Virus record (IMG/VR): IMGVR_UViG_3300009790_000079
Location: 1-22,843 of that record
DNA from: a virus
Strand: one strand, 5' to 3'
Length of the DNA: 22,843 nt
Position numbers and translations under genes: made by a program. The notes below the pieces were generated by a model. The model made no database searches and was not told where the DNA came from. It worked only from the letters and a program-made list of their open reading frames with translations. Numbering within the stretch: the stretch's first letter is position 1; each line of letters begins with the position of its first letter. Shown here in pieces: positions 8,442-16,707 of the stretch.

Positions 8442-10520
8442 TTAACCAATACAATCAATAACTTGCTTAACTTCACCTTGATATGAAGGTCTAGGTTTCA
8501 ATTGAGGTTTCAGTATTGCACCATATCCAGTCTTAGATTTTATTTTCAAATTTGGTAAATCTGTTATCTTCTTAGTAGTTGTTAACGTACCATCAGGTGG
8601 AATTACATTTACGATTCTACCCTCAGTATCAACATAAACAGTATACTTATTACCATCATCATCAATTACTTCATCATCAGGATCATACTTAATTCCAGGA
8701 TTTACAGGAATAACATGGTCAATTACATATTCTGTAGAATCAACATCGGTATTATTGTCAGGAACAGGATAATTCTCACCCACAGAAACAATATAAATGT
8801 CAGTTACCTGTTGATAAGTAGGAGAAGTTTCATCTTGATCAACAACTGCTCGTGCTACAGCACCATATCCTTTGTTACACTTATCAGTTATTTCAACATA
8901 TGGTGGAGTAATATATCCAGAACCACCACTAACCAAATCAATACCAATTAAACTTCCAACTGCTTCTGCACCATCACCAACAAGATCTCCAATTATAGCT
9001 TCACCTAGTGCTTGTGTCCCACCACCACCAAAAATATTTATTTTTATACCAGCACAATTTAATGGAGGACCAGCATAACATTCACCTAATCCACTCTTAA
9101 ATCCAGGATTACTTACACTTGGATTTAAGAAATCAAATACTCCTAATGATCCAGTTGCGACACTCAATTTTTGTGCTCCAGAAACCAAAGATTCTACTAA
9201 TCCATCAGCAGCATTAGCAACTTTTAAGATCTCATCAACAGCAATACTAACAGAATTTTTAGCACCTTTACCAATTGTCCATTCAGCAGTTTTAGCGTTA
9301 TATGTTGGTTTTACTGTGTCACATGTAACTGCATTTACTAACCCCATTAAACCTTCTGCTTTCGATCTAAGAAATCCCCCTAAACTAAATCCACCCAAAA
9401 TCTTACCAACTCCTCCCATGAGTGGTCCTAAAGCACCTGTAATTCCACCAATAATATGATTCATCAAACCACCCATAAACTGATCAGCAATACAACTCAC
9501 AAAATTTTTAACATTATTAACAATACCATCAAGTAAAGATTTAATAGCTTTACCAATAGTACCCATTATTTTACCAGCAATACAAGGTAAAGCTTCTTGT
9601 ATTGCACCAACTGGACCTATCATTGCTTTCTGAGCATTAGTAGCAGCTTGCTTTGCATCAGATTTACTTTTAGTAGCAGCAAATATAGCAGTATAAACAT
9701 TTTTGTATAGTTTATTCACCCCACCATTAAGAGCATCTGATAATCCACCACCATATAGATTACCAAGCATATTTCCAATAATACCAGTAGATAATCCAGA
9801 AATCTTATCTGTTACATTTCCAACTAATGAATCAATTTTACCAGACACAGCACCTAAAGCATCAGCCGCACCACTAGTAATACCTTTAAGTTCTGATACT
9901 AAATTACCAACTTCACTATTAATTTTCTTCATAGTTGAAGATGGATCTGTAGACGCAGCAACAATAGTTTGACCAATAGCCTTAGATGGTGTTCTAACAT
10001 CATCTGGAAGTTCTTTTAATAAAGTTTCTGAAACATGCTGTGGAGATTTTTGAGACTTGGTATTCATCTCATTGGCTTCACTGTTTACAATATTTCCACC
10101 ATCATTAGTAACTTTACTAGTAAATCCTGTAAATGGTTTAAAAGGACCAGCATACTCACTACTAGGAGAATATACAGTATTACCAAGAACACCCATAATT
10201 ATAGGTTGTTGAGCATCATCACCATCTAAGAAAAATCCAACTACATTATCACCAGGTGATAATGCTACACTATTTGCTCTATTTCCCTTTCCAGACCCAT
10301 CAGTAGTACCTAACATGGCTTGTGCCCAGGGTAGATCTTCATCTGGTAATTCAACTATACTATGAGGATGATACCCCATAATACGAACCTTCACCCTATT
10401 TCCCCATCCTGCACCATTTATTTGATCTCCTTGAGCTTCTTCTGGTGCTACTTGTCCAGTCCACCAACGAAAACCATCTCTTCCTATAAAATTACTTTTT
10501 AATAATGAGTCTTCTATCAT
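8442..10520 (-). CDS. 5: Baseplate hub/spike protein, gp5-like OB-fold protein without visible lysozyme domain
   Basis: A 692-residue homologue of T4 gp5, which pierces the outer membrane at the tip of the tail tube. Residues 1-115 are a gp5/VgrG-type OB fold: NRVKVRIMGYHPHS, LPWAQAMLGTTDGSGKGN, LSPGDNVVGFFLDGDDAQQPIIMGVLGN. Residues 200-420 are a long Gly/Ala-rich helical region with hydrophobic stretches (for example KILGGFSLGGFLRSKAEG). Residues 525-600 have a GGSGYITPPYVEITD module found in many phage surface proteins, and the C-terminus is a small beta domain. The T4 lysozyme catalytic pattern is not evident where gp5 would have it. The ATG overlaps the stop of the gp27-like gene (ATGA). 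Marine T4-like phages often annotate this gene as baseplate lysozyme; the enzymatic label is not supported by what I see. Confidence 0.85.
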   Translation of the reverse strand: MIEDSLLKSNFIGRDGFRWWTGQVAPEEAQGDQINGAGWGNRVKVRIMGYHPHSIVELPDEDLPWAQAMLGTTDGSGKGNRANSVALSPGDNVVGFFLDGDDAQQPIIMGVLGNTVYSPSSEYAGPFKPFTGFTSKVTNDGGNIVNSEANEMNTKSQKSPQHVSETLLKELPDDVRTPSKAIGQTIVAASTDPSSTMKKINSEVGNLVSELKGITSGAADALGAVSGKIDSLVGNVTDKISGLSTGIIGNMLGNLYGGGLSDALNGGVNKLYKNVYTAIFAATKSKSDAKQAATNAQKAMIGPVGAIQEALPCIAGKIMGTIGKAIKSLLDGIVNNVKNFVSCIADQFMGGLMNHIIGGITGALGPLMGGVGKILGGFSLGGFLRSKAEGLMGLVNAVTCDTVKPTYNAKTAEWTIGKGAKNSVSIAVDEILKVANAADGLVESLVSGAQKLSVATGSLGVFDFLNPSVSNPGFKSGLGECYAGPPLNCAGIKINIFGGGGTQALGEAIIGDLVGDGAEAVGSLIGIDLVSGGSGYITPPYVEITDKCNKGYGAVARAVVDQDETSPTYQQVTDIYIVSVGENYPVPDNNTDVDSTEYVIDHVIPVNPGIKYDPDDEVIDDDGNKYTVYVDTEGRIVNVIPPDGTLTTTKKITDLPNLKIKSKTGYGAILKPQLKPRPSYQGEVKQVIDCIG

Positions 10521-11845
10521 TTGTCTTGAGGTCCGAATGTATCTTTGATTAATTCTAATGATGTAAAAGATCCAGCACTATCAAAATGATGGCATAATGC
10601 CTTAATCATATATAGACCACTTTGCTCCTGATCAATCTCTTTAGATTCTTTATTAGTATCAACTTTAGGAAATTTACATTCAATAACATTACCAGCCTTT
10701 AAATTAGTATTTGAAGGTATGGTCATTGATAAAGTTTGAGTTGTAATTAAACCATATCTCATCATTGCTTGAGATTGGGTCTTAGAAGGATCTGCATTTT
10801 TTGCTGTAGAAACACCTACTTCTATAGTTCCAACATCCAAAATAGCAGTTATATTACGACTAGGTATATCACCTAATGTTTCCGAACCTTCAGCATCTAC
10901 TTTTGGTAATTTAACCTGTTCACCTAAAGTAGCTGCCTTTCCAATATAATCAGAACTTTTAAACAAACCCTCTTGATATGGCGTATATTCAAAAGTTAAA
11001 GGATTTAAAAACATTCTATGACTACAAAAAGATCCTCTCTTTAATTTTTTAATTAAATCTTGATTTCTTTTAGTAGCATATTTAATAATATTATAATCAT
11101 TATTAACTTTACCACCCTGAATGACTTCCTGATAAGTATATGCATTCTCAAACTTTTTAGATGATATTAACGCATCAACAGATTTAAAAACATATCCATC
11201 CTTTGTTTGGAAAAATAAGTATCCAGCAGTAGCACCTTTTCCTTTAGCAGTTCCTGGCACCGATTTTGATGCCAACCATGTTATAACAGTAAAAGGTTTT
11301 CTCATATTACCAATAAATCCATATGGATTCTCAGTAGCTTCTACATCTTTATCTTGAATCTTATCAGATTTCAAATATTTCTTAATTATATCCTTAACAG
11401 TTTCAGATATAGGAGAAGATGATGGATATTTACATCCAACTCTTGACGTTTCATTGGACAGAGCTTCTCTAGAAAATAAATTTAAAACAAAAGTCTCAGA
11501 CTCTGTTGTTTTTATAACATTGTCTATACTAGCAACCCTAAAATGTTTTTTTGTATCACTATCAAAATCCAATCCAGGATTATCCTTACTATTACTTCCA
11601 ATTTTTAACTTAACAACTTCACCACCCCTCAATGGAAGACCATTATAAAGTGATTGCTTTTTACCGTCCTTTCCTGTTATAGTATTACCAGTATTACTAA
11701 TTAATAATTTAGCAGAAATTGTAGGCGAAAATACATCTTCAAAATATTGAACTGTTACTGTACCACCACGTATATCAGCAGACTTTGAGCCATCTGCTGA
11801 TATTATTTCAATTTTGTCAAATACTGAGGGATCTTTTGCTGCCAT
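10517..11845 (-). CDS. 27: Baseplate hub protein, gp27-like
   Basis: A 442-residue protein, slightly longer than T4 gp27 (391). It starts with a beta-rich tube-like domain (FDKIEIISADGSKSADIRGG, later VQYFEDVFSPTISAKLLISN). A central segment has a protease-hub-type WLASKSVPG followed by GYLFFQTKDGYVFKSVDALI, a combination I associate with gp27 and VgrG-type hub domains. It ends with a second beta domain (MTIPSNTNLKAGNVIECKFPK, GLYMIKALCHHFDSAGSFTS). In T4, gp27 forms a trimeric torus that joins the gp5 spike to the tail tube. The immediate gp5 neighbour, overlapping by 4 nt, is the same partnership. The start overlaps the stop of the upstream gene (TAATG). Assignment rests on motifs and context rather than alignment. 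Confidence 0.7.
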   Translation of the reverse strand: MAAKDPSVFDKIEIISADGSKSADIRGGTVTVQYFEDVFSPTISAKLLISNTGNTITGKDGKKQSLYNGLPLRGGEVVKLKIGSNSKDNPGLDFDSDTKKHFRVASIDNVIKTTESETFVLNLFSREALSNETSRVGCKYPSSSPISETVKDIIKKYLKSDKIQDKDVEATENPYGFIGNMRKPFTVITWLASKSVPGTAKGKGATAGYLFFQTKDGYVFKSVDALISSKKFENAYTYQEVIQGGKVNNDYNIIKYATKRNQDLIKKLKRGSFCSHRMFLNPLTFEYTPYQEGLFKSSDYIGKAATLGEQVKLPKVDAEGSETLGDIPSRNITAILDVGTIEVGVSTAKNADPSKTQSQAMMRYGLITTQTLSMTIPSNTNLKAGNVIECKFPKVDTNKESKEIDQEQSGLYMIKALCHHFDSAGSFTSLELIKDTFGPQDK

Positions 11846-13518
11846 TACGTGTAAGAGAGTTCTAAATCTTGTATGATGTTAATAATATTTACACCATCAA
11901 CTGCTTGGGGTAATTCAAGTGGCGGTGGTGGAGGTGGTGATGGTGGTGATGATTGTGATTGTGGTCTTGAAGAAGATGGAAGCATAATAACAGGTCCTGT
12001 TCTTTCCTTCTTAATAGTCTCAGAAACTGAAGGTTTTTTCTGAACCTGAATAGATTCACTAGACTCCACACCATCAATAATTGGTTTAATTTCCTTTGGT
12101 GGTATTGATGTTGTATTATTTTTTCTTGCATTTCTTGGTCCAAATATATATTGCTCTTTTAAAGCCTCATCCTGATCATGGTAAATAACACCATTCTGTT
12201 TTTCCTTAAGATCTTCAACTGCTTTCTCATATTTACTTCTATCTCTTCTTCTCTGTCTTATTTCATCTTTAGAACTACCGCTTGTAGTAGTCTTATTAAA
12301 AAAAGAATCCGTACTTAATTTATTATTTGGTATGATTGTTCCTGGTTTATCAGCAACAAATAACTCTGGACCCTTTTCACCAACAATACTTGTTTTACCA
12401 ACAACAGGACGACCACCATCAGCAAACATATCAAAACCACTGTCATTTATCCATTCTTGATATGCAACCCATTCTGGGTTTATTTTACTTTTTTGTTTAC
12501 CCCTCTTATCTTTGAAAAATATCTCCTTCTCAGGAGTATAACCATTTTCAAACCTTCTTGCTAAAGGTTCTGTTTTATCACTTGCTATTTTAGAATCAAA
12601 AATCTCATCATCCTCTTCTTTCTGTTCTTCCTTTACATCCCTCTTAACAGTTTCAGATATTTTCTTTTCTTTTCTTTTCTCTACTTTTTCCTTATTATCC
12701 TTTGCCTTCTCTAAAGTTTCGACAATAGGATCCTTTGATTCTGTTTTAATTTTTGCTGGTTCTTCCGTTTTTTCTGGTTGCTTTGTTTCTTTATTATTTG
12801 ATTCAATTTTTGGATCTGATTTTTGATCTTTAGTGGTTTCTTTATTTTTTACTCTATCTTCTATATTATTAAAAAAATCAAGACCAGTAAACTTATCATC
12901 AAATAATTGTTCTAAAGAAGATTGAAGACTGGAAAATACACTAAATGTATTATCATTTAACTTCTCTTGTTTTTTTTGTATTTCAGATTCTTCTTCCGAT
13001 AAATCAAGACCTTTTGTTTGTTGTTCTATTGTTTTAAGATTTTCTCCAAAAGTAGTAAAATTCTCTAATTGACTATCAGTATAATTTCTAGCACTATTAG
13101 AAAGTTTAGAAATATTATCATTTAATTCTTCACCACCTTCATTGATCTGTTTTCCATTCTTAAGAAGCCATCCAGTTAAAAGAACAGCAGTAAAATCCAA
13201 CATTCTTCCAAGAAATCCCTTAGTACTGTCTGTTGTGACTTTACCACCATATCTAATAGCACCACCAACTTTACCTGCTTCTATAACACCCTCTCTTTCC
13301 TTTCTAATTACAGACTCTCTTCTTTTGACAAAAAATGATTCTTCATCAGATATAACCTTTCTTAAAAATTTATTATCTTCTCTTGTCCTCTTTATCATAG
13401 AGGATGCTAACTTATTAGATTCTACAATACTACTTGAAAAATCAGTAACTGTACTGTTTATAGTCTTAAGACTAATGCCAGAAGTTAATAAAGTCTTTCT
13501 AACTACTGATATAGACAT
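11845..13518 (-). CDS. Tape-measure/baseplate hub protein with VGEKGPELF motif
   Basis: A 557-residue, strongly helical protein. Residues 1-90 are a charged coiled coil. Residues 101-120 hold a hydrophobic segment (GFLGRMLDFTAVLLTGWLLK). Residues 125-215 are another coiled coil. Residues 220-310 are K/E-rich low complexity. Residues 366-398 contain FADGGRPVVG, VGEKGPELFVAD and PGTIIPN, a motif best known near the C-terminus of lambda-type tape-measure proteins. Residues 525-540 are a proline run, and the end is NIIQDLELSYT. It shares its plan (coiled coil, GWL-containing hydrophobic segment, unstructured linker, proline/serine tail) with the 464-residue protein upstream, 1 nt away. T4 gp29, the tape measure and hub protein, is 590 residues and would be the functional equivalent. 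Whether one or both tandem proteins set tail length is unknown. Confidence 0.65.
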   Translation of the reverse strand: MSISVVRKTLLTSGISLKTINSTVTDFSSSIVESNKLASSMIKRTREDNKFLRKVISDEESFFVKRRESVIRKEREGVIEAGKVGGAIRYGGKVTTDSTKGFLGRMLDFTAVLLTGWLLKNGKQINEGGEELNDNISKLSNSARNYTDSQLENFTTFGENLKTIEQQTKGLDLSEEESEIQKKQEKLNDNTFSVFSSLQSSLEQLFDDKFTGLDFFNNIEDRVKNKETTKDQKSDPKIESNNKETKQPEKTEEPAKIKTESKDPIVETLEKAKDNKEKVEKRKEKKISETVKRDVKEEQKEEDDEIFDSKIASDKTEPLARRFENGYTPEKEIFFKDKRGKQKSKINPEWVAYQEWINDSGFDMFADGGRPVVGKTSIVGEKGPELFVADKPGTIIPNNKLSTDSFFNKTTTSGSSKDEIRQRRRDRSKYEKAVEDLKEKQNGVIYHDQDEALKEQYIFGPRNARKNNTTSIPPKEIKPIIDGVESSESIQVQKKPSVSETIKKERTGPVIMLPSSSRPQSQSSPPSPPPPPPLELPQAVDGVNIINIIQDLELSYT

Positions 13519-13519
13519 A

Positions 13520-14914
13520 TTATACAGGTGTTAGATTAAATTGCTGATATGCATGATAAACATATGTATTATCTGGATTAATAGCACCTATCATTGGAGT
13601 AGATTCTTGTGATGCAGTTCCAGGTAATACAGAACCTCCTGTAGAATTAGATGTTCCTTCATTACTTTGACCCCCATCTGAAGGTATAATAATTGGTTCT
13701 TCTTCAGGTAAAGATGCTAATTGCTCCGACACTTGAGGAGATCTTTTAACTGATGTAATATTCTCACTACTACCAGATTGTCTACCACTTAATGGAACAT
13801 TAGATAAAGAGTCTGATGAATCTCCTTCACTAGAACTCTCTTGTCGTATTAATTGAGTATAATTTTCCTTAAACTTTTCCGAAAGATTTTTTTCTGGATT
13901 CTCAACTTCCTTTGGTTTCCCCCTAAACATCCTAGTAAACCAATTACCCTTTTTATTATTAGTTTTAGGTTGAGATGCTAATTTTGAATCATTAGCTTTC
14001 GATGGTATAAGTTCAGTTTTTGGTTTAACTTGTTCGTTATCAGATGCTTTAGCATCTCCACCAAACAATCCACCAAATATTCTACCGAAAATAGAACGAT
14101 TTTCTTTTGGATCAGTACTTGTATCAGGCTTATTATCCATAAATTCATAGTTTTCAGTATTAAAAACTTGATCTTCTGGATCATTAACAACAGCATCCCA
14201 AATAGACAACCCACCAAGAGCCTGAAGAGAACGTTTAAAAACCTTTACAAAACCTGCTACAGGATTCCATATCCCAGATGTTTTACTCATCCTAGACATT
14301 CTCACAACAAAACTAGAGAGAATACCAGTCATCCCCTTCCAACCAAATTTTATTGCACCAATAGTAAAGGCAATTTGCCCTATAGTCCTTAGTACTTTAA
14401 AACCAATTTTCTTTTGAGCTTCTGTATTTTTATTAGCTACAGCATCATATGCCTCTAATGCTTGATCACTTAACCATCCAAAAAATAGTACATTAAAAGC
14501 ACCTCTAAGTTTACTTAAAGTACCCTGCACCTTTGATCCGATTTTATTTACTGGAGAAATTAAAGCATTTTGTATTTTTTTCTCAATAGTACTTTCTTTT
14601 CCTTCTCTTAATCGTAATGTTGCTAATCTTCTCTCTCTTTCAAATTCAGCATCAGTTCTTTGTCTCTCTAACTGAGATCTAACGTCTAAATTACTTTTTA
14701 CTACTGATAGAGAAAATCTTAATTGATTAAGTGATTGTGATACACCACTAAGTTGTTGAGAAACACTATTTAAGGATGCTGTATTCTGACTTAATAAATT
14801 TGTAGTTACTGGATCAGGTTGAGGTGGTGGTATAGCACGGCCACTAAACAAGCTAGATGATACAGTATTTCTTACTGCTTGTATTCCTCCTTGTATTGGT
14901 GAATTAATTGCCAT
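13520..14914 (-). CDS. Tape-measure-like coiled-coil tail/hub protein
   Basis: A 464-residue protein. Residues 37-110 are a long coiled coil ending in a charged run (FERERRLATLRLREGKES). Residues 136-155 (LRGAFNVLFFGWLSDQALEA) and 174-206 are hydrophobic helices, as in tape-measure proteins that enter membranes. Residues 240-450 are polar, S/N/P-rich and probably unstructured, with an EPIIIPSDGG segment. The C-terminus YVYHAYQQFNLTPV is a compact conserved-looking tail. The ATG lies inside the 3' end of the 58-residue ORF (11-nt overlap). Its place directly after the tail assembly chaperone-like pair is where tape-measure genes usually sit. It may be the tape measure itself, with the 557-residue protein as partner, or both may be gp28/gp29-type hub components. 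Confidence 0.6.
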   Translation of the reverse strand: MAINSPIQGGIQAVRNTVSSSLFSGRAIPPPQPDPVTTNLLSQNTASLNSVSQQLSGVSQSLNQLRFSLSVVKSNLDVRSQLERQRTDAEFERERRLATLRLREGKESTIEKKIQNALISPVNKIGSKVQGTLSKLRGAFNVLFFGWLSDQALEAYDAVANKNTEAQKKIGFKVLRTIGQIAFTIGAIKFGWKGMTGILSSFVVRMSRMSKTSGIWNPVAGFVKVFKRSLQALGGLSIWDAVVNDPEDQVFNTENYEFMDNKPDTSTDPKENRSIFGRIFGGLFGGDAKASDNEQVKPKTELIPSKANDSKLASQPKTNNKKGNWFTRMFRGKPKEVENPEKNLSEKFKENYTQLIRQESSSEGDSSDSLSNVPLSGRQSGSSENITSVKRSPQVSEQLASLPEEEPIIIPSDGGQSNEGTSNSTGGSVLPGTASQESTPMIGAINPDNTYVYHAYQQFNLTPV

Positions 14915-15080
14915 TTTGCTGTGCCTTTAAATTTTCCTCTTCAATATACTGTTGTAGAAGAGCAAGATATATCTCTCTTTCCCAAGGAATCATATTTTCT
15001 AACTCCGTTAAGCTATATTTATGATGCTGCATCAGAGCAAAGTTAATTTTATAGTATGACGCAAGATCCTCATGTGCCAT
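14904..15080 (-). CDS. 58-residue ORF, candidate -1 frameshift extension of the gp26-like chaperone
   Basis: The frame encodes MAHEDLASYYKINFALMQHH, then KYSLTELENMIPWEREIYLA and LLQQYIEEENLKAQQNGN. The last part is clearly helical and acidic, and the sequence looks coding: in a tightly packed operon it fills the only gap between the gp26-like gene and the tape-measure-like gene. Its ATG is 2 nt after the gp26-like stop and has no recognisable ribosome site (GGGTAAGT precedes it). Its frame is -1 relative to the gp26-like gene, and an ideal slippery site lies just upstream. It may therefore be translated mainly as a 299-residue fusion, in the manner of lambda gpGT, or separately by stop-start coupling. 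It ends 11 nt inside the tape-measure-like gene. Confidence 0.75.
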   Translation of the reverse strand: MAHEDLASYYKINFALMQHHKYSLTELENMIPWEREIYLALLQQYIEEENLKAQQNGN

Positions 15081-15095
15081 ACTTACCCGAAAAAA
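15054..15095 (-). promoter_or_regulatory. Candidate programmed -1 ribosomal frameshift site
   Basis: On the minus strand, positions 15095-15089 read TTTTTTC. In the gp26-like frame this is AGT TTT TTC, so the register is exactly T_TTT_TTC. A 6-nt spacer follows (GGGTAA, containing the zero-frame stop). Then GTATGGC (15082-15076) can pair with GTCATAC (15060-15054), a 7-bp stem with one G-U pair and a 15-nt loop. After slippage the ribosome would read CGG GTA AGT ATG GCA and enter the 58-residue ORF. Confidence 0.6.
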
Positions 15096-15802
15096 CTTTG
15101 TAATCCCTCCAATAGTACTTCATTTTCAACGTTTGTATTTGGATTAGTAACCTTTACTATATGTGATAACTTGGGCATAGTATCAAAAAAACTTTCAACC
15201 TCCTTAAATTGTTTAGTATTCAACTGTTCAATAAATTGAGTTAATTCTTTCTTAGTGCAATCAGAAGCTGCCCATGACTCCTCTTCAGAAAATACCTGCT
15301 CAATACAAGAAGATATCAATTCAAAAGTATCATCAACACTTATATCTTCATTAGAATTAAAATTAGTCTTAATAAATTCATTTAGAGATGGATATCTCAT
15401 TCTTAAAATATATTCATCATCTAATTTAATATCTCTAGAATGTTTATCATTTTTCTGAATTTGTATATCATCTAGATTGATAGTTGCTGGAACTTGAGTA
15501 GTACCATCGTCTGGACAAGTTACCATAACTTCAACTTCCTCACCCACAGATTTACCTCTAATGTTGAGAAAAATATATTCAATATCAAAAGTAGAAAGAC
15601 TTTCTACTTTCACCCCTCTAGTTAAAATACAAGATTTTATAACATCTTTAACAGCATTTGCTATCTGTTTACTATCTTGACTCTCCATAGCAAGAATCAA
15701 TACTTTTTCTTCCTTAACTAAAAATGGTCTAAATTTTATTTTCTTTTCAGTCGAAGGGATCACCAATTCATAAGAAGGTGTCGCAATTTTCGGTAAAGGC
15801 AT
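15083..15802 (-). CDS. 26: Baseplate hub assembly chaperone, gp26-like
   Basis: A 239-residue protein related to T4 gp26 (208 residues), a baseplate hub assembly factor. Visible family features are an N-terminal MPLPKIATPSYELVIPST with KKIKFRPFLVKEEKVLI, a helix carrying LSTFDIEYIFLNIRGKSVG, a short beta insert with TCPDDGTTQ, and a helical C-terminal half with SLNEFIK and an acidic patch. Proteins of this group lie upstream of the tape measure, as do the G-type tail assembly chaperones of other tailed phages. The final codons before the stop are AGT TTT TTC GGG, containing a canonical -1 slippery heptamer. A TATAAATA late promoter lies just upstream. The gp26 name is from recognition of the conserved segments, not from alignment. 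Confidence 0.75.
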   Translation of the reverse strand: MPLPKIATPSYELVIPSTEKKIKFRPFLVKEEKVLILAMESQDSKQIANAVKDVIKSCILTRGVKVESLSTFDIEYIFLNIRGKSVGEEVEVMVTCPDDGTTQVPATINLDDIQIQKNDKHSRDIKLDDEYILRMRYPSLNEFIKTNFNSNEDISVDDTFELISSCIEQVFSEEESWAASDCTKKELTQFIEQLNTKQFKEVESFFDTMPKLSHIVKVTNPNTNVENEVLLEGLQSFFG

Positions 15803-15824
15803 AATATGCTCAATTCAGTAATTT

Positions 15825-15832
15825 TATTTATA
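15825..15832 (-). promoter_or_regulatory. Perfect T4 late promoter (TATAAATA)
   Basis: The minus strand reads TATAAATA exactly, inside the 33-nt gap between the tube-fold gene (stop at 15836-15838) and the gp26-like ATG at 15802. Initiation about 5-6 nt after the box would leave a leader of some 18 nt. Confidence 0.75.
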
Positions 15833-15835
15833 GCA

Positions 15836-16681
15836 CTATACGGAGAAATATTTGTATGGATTAGATACATCCATACTACCATCATAAAGATTGACAAAAT
15901 CAGCTTTTCCAGTTGGAGAATTTAAAAGTGCCACCTGTCCAGAGACAGTAGAACCGTTATTTTGAAATTGTCCTTTACTCAAACTATCAGGAACATTCGT
16001 TGATTTTTTCCATACATATCCATTTGGTTCTTTATTTTCATCAGTGCCGTTATTAATAGATATTGATGATGATTCACCACAGATATACCTATCATAACTA
16101 AAATTACAGGTTGCTTTTAATACCTGAGAACGTTGATATGAAACTCTAGTAGAACTTAAAGATAATGGAAATAATCCAATAAATTTATACTCAATAAACT
16201 GCCTATAATTTTTTTCAAATTTAACTATTTTAGTTTCGTTTGATTTATAAAGTTCTGGATATCTCATCTTAAAATGATAAGAACTTGTAGCAGCAGAATT
16301 TGGATTAGCACCACCAATATATTCCATCCAATGCTCTAAAAATTTTAGAGTTTTATATTTATTATCAACATAAAATTCTAATGATATTTGAGTAAAATTT
16401 CTAGTGTGAGCAAATCTTTCAACAACACCTTGATAATTACCAACAACATCAACAGAAGCAAGAGCACTTCCTGGTAATGAAGCACTACTACAAAGCATTC
16501 CTATTTGATCACCAACAAATCTAAAATCAACCCCCTTCCTTCTAAGATGATGCCCTAATGAATATCCATCATTATTAGTATGTGGAGGCAGACTAAATTT
16601 TACCAAATAATTAGAAGTTTGTGCAACATTCTGAAATGTAGGTAATATCTGCGATATTTTCTTTGGAATTGGTGCTGGCAC
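15836..16681 (-). CDS. Tail-tube-fold protein, candidate gp54-type tube initiator
   Basis: A 281-residue protein, starting at GTG. After a short N-terminal arm it reads TSNYLVKFSLPPH, then MLCSSASLPGSALASVDVVG, then HTRNFTQISLEFYVDNKY with LKFLEHWMEYIGG, and near residues 160-220 VKFEKNYRQFIEYKFIGLFP, ending in CNFSYDRY. This order (a short LPG strand, an (S/T)ISLEFYVD strand, an F-x-x-W helix, then a K-F-x-GLFP strand and a beta strand with FSYDRY) matches the tube fold of T4 gp19. T4 gp54, which starts tube growth above gp48, has the same fold and a similar length (320). It is the first gene of the leftward tail operon and faces gp4. The start codon is chosen because no in-frame ATG lies between it and the late promoter. 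It could also be another tube-related baseplate protein. Confidence 0.65.
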   Translation of the reverse strand: MPAPIPKKISQILPTFQNVAQTSNYLVKFSLPPHTNNDGYSLGHHLRRKGVDFRFVGDQIGMLCSSASLPGSALASVDVVGNYQGVVERFAHTRNFTQISLEFYVDNKYKTLKFLEHWMEYIGGANPNSAATSSYHFKMRYPELYKSNETKIVKFEKNYRQFIEYKFIGLFPLSLSSTRVSYQRSQVLKATCNFSYDRYICGESSSISINNGTDENKEPNGYVWKKSTNVPDSLSKGQFQNNGSTVSGQVALLNSPTGKADFVNLYDGSMDVSNPYKYFSV

Positions 16682-16682
16682 T

Positions 16683-16689
16683 CTAAATA
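16683..16689 (+). promoter_or_regulatory. Late promoter-like box (CTAAATA) for gp4
   Basis: CTAAATA on the plus strand starts 32 nt before the gp4 ATG, giving a leader of roughly 20 nt. It lies 2 nt from the start codon of the divergent gene, so its core is in that gene's leader. The extended box CTAAATAG has an exact inverted copy at 16707-16714. Confidence 0.55.
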
Positions 16690-16707
16690 GTCTTACTATA
16701 TCATATC

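Noticed and set aside
8715-9078. Plus-strand ORFs within the gp5-like gene
   Set aside because: They overlap a well-supported gene on the other strand and have no promoter, ribosome site or recognisable protein.
8442-10520. Naming the gp5-like gene as a baseplate lysozyme
   Set aside because: The OB fold is clear, but no lysozyme catalytic pattern is visible after it, so only the structural role is supported.
11889-12143. His/Gln-rich 84-residue minus frame inside the 557-residue gene
   Set aside because: It is a shifted reading of the proline and serine codons of the tape-measure-like protein's C-terminus.
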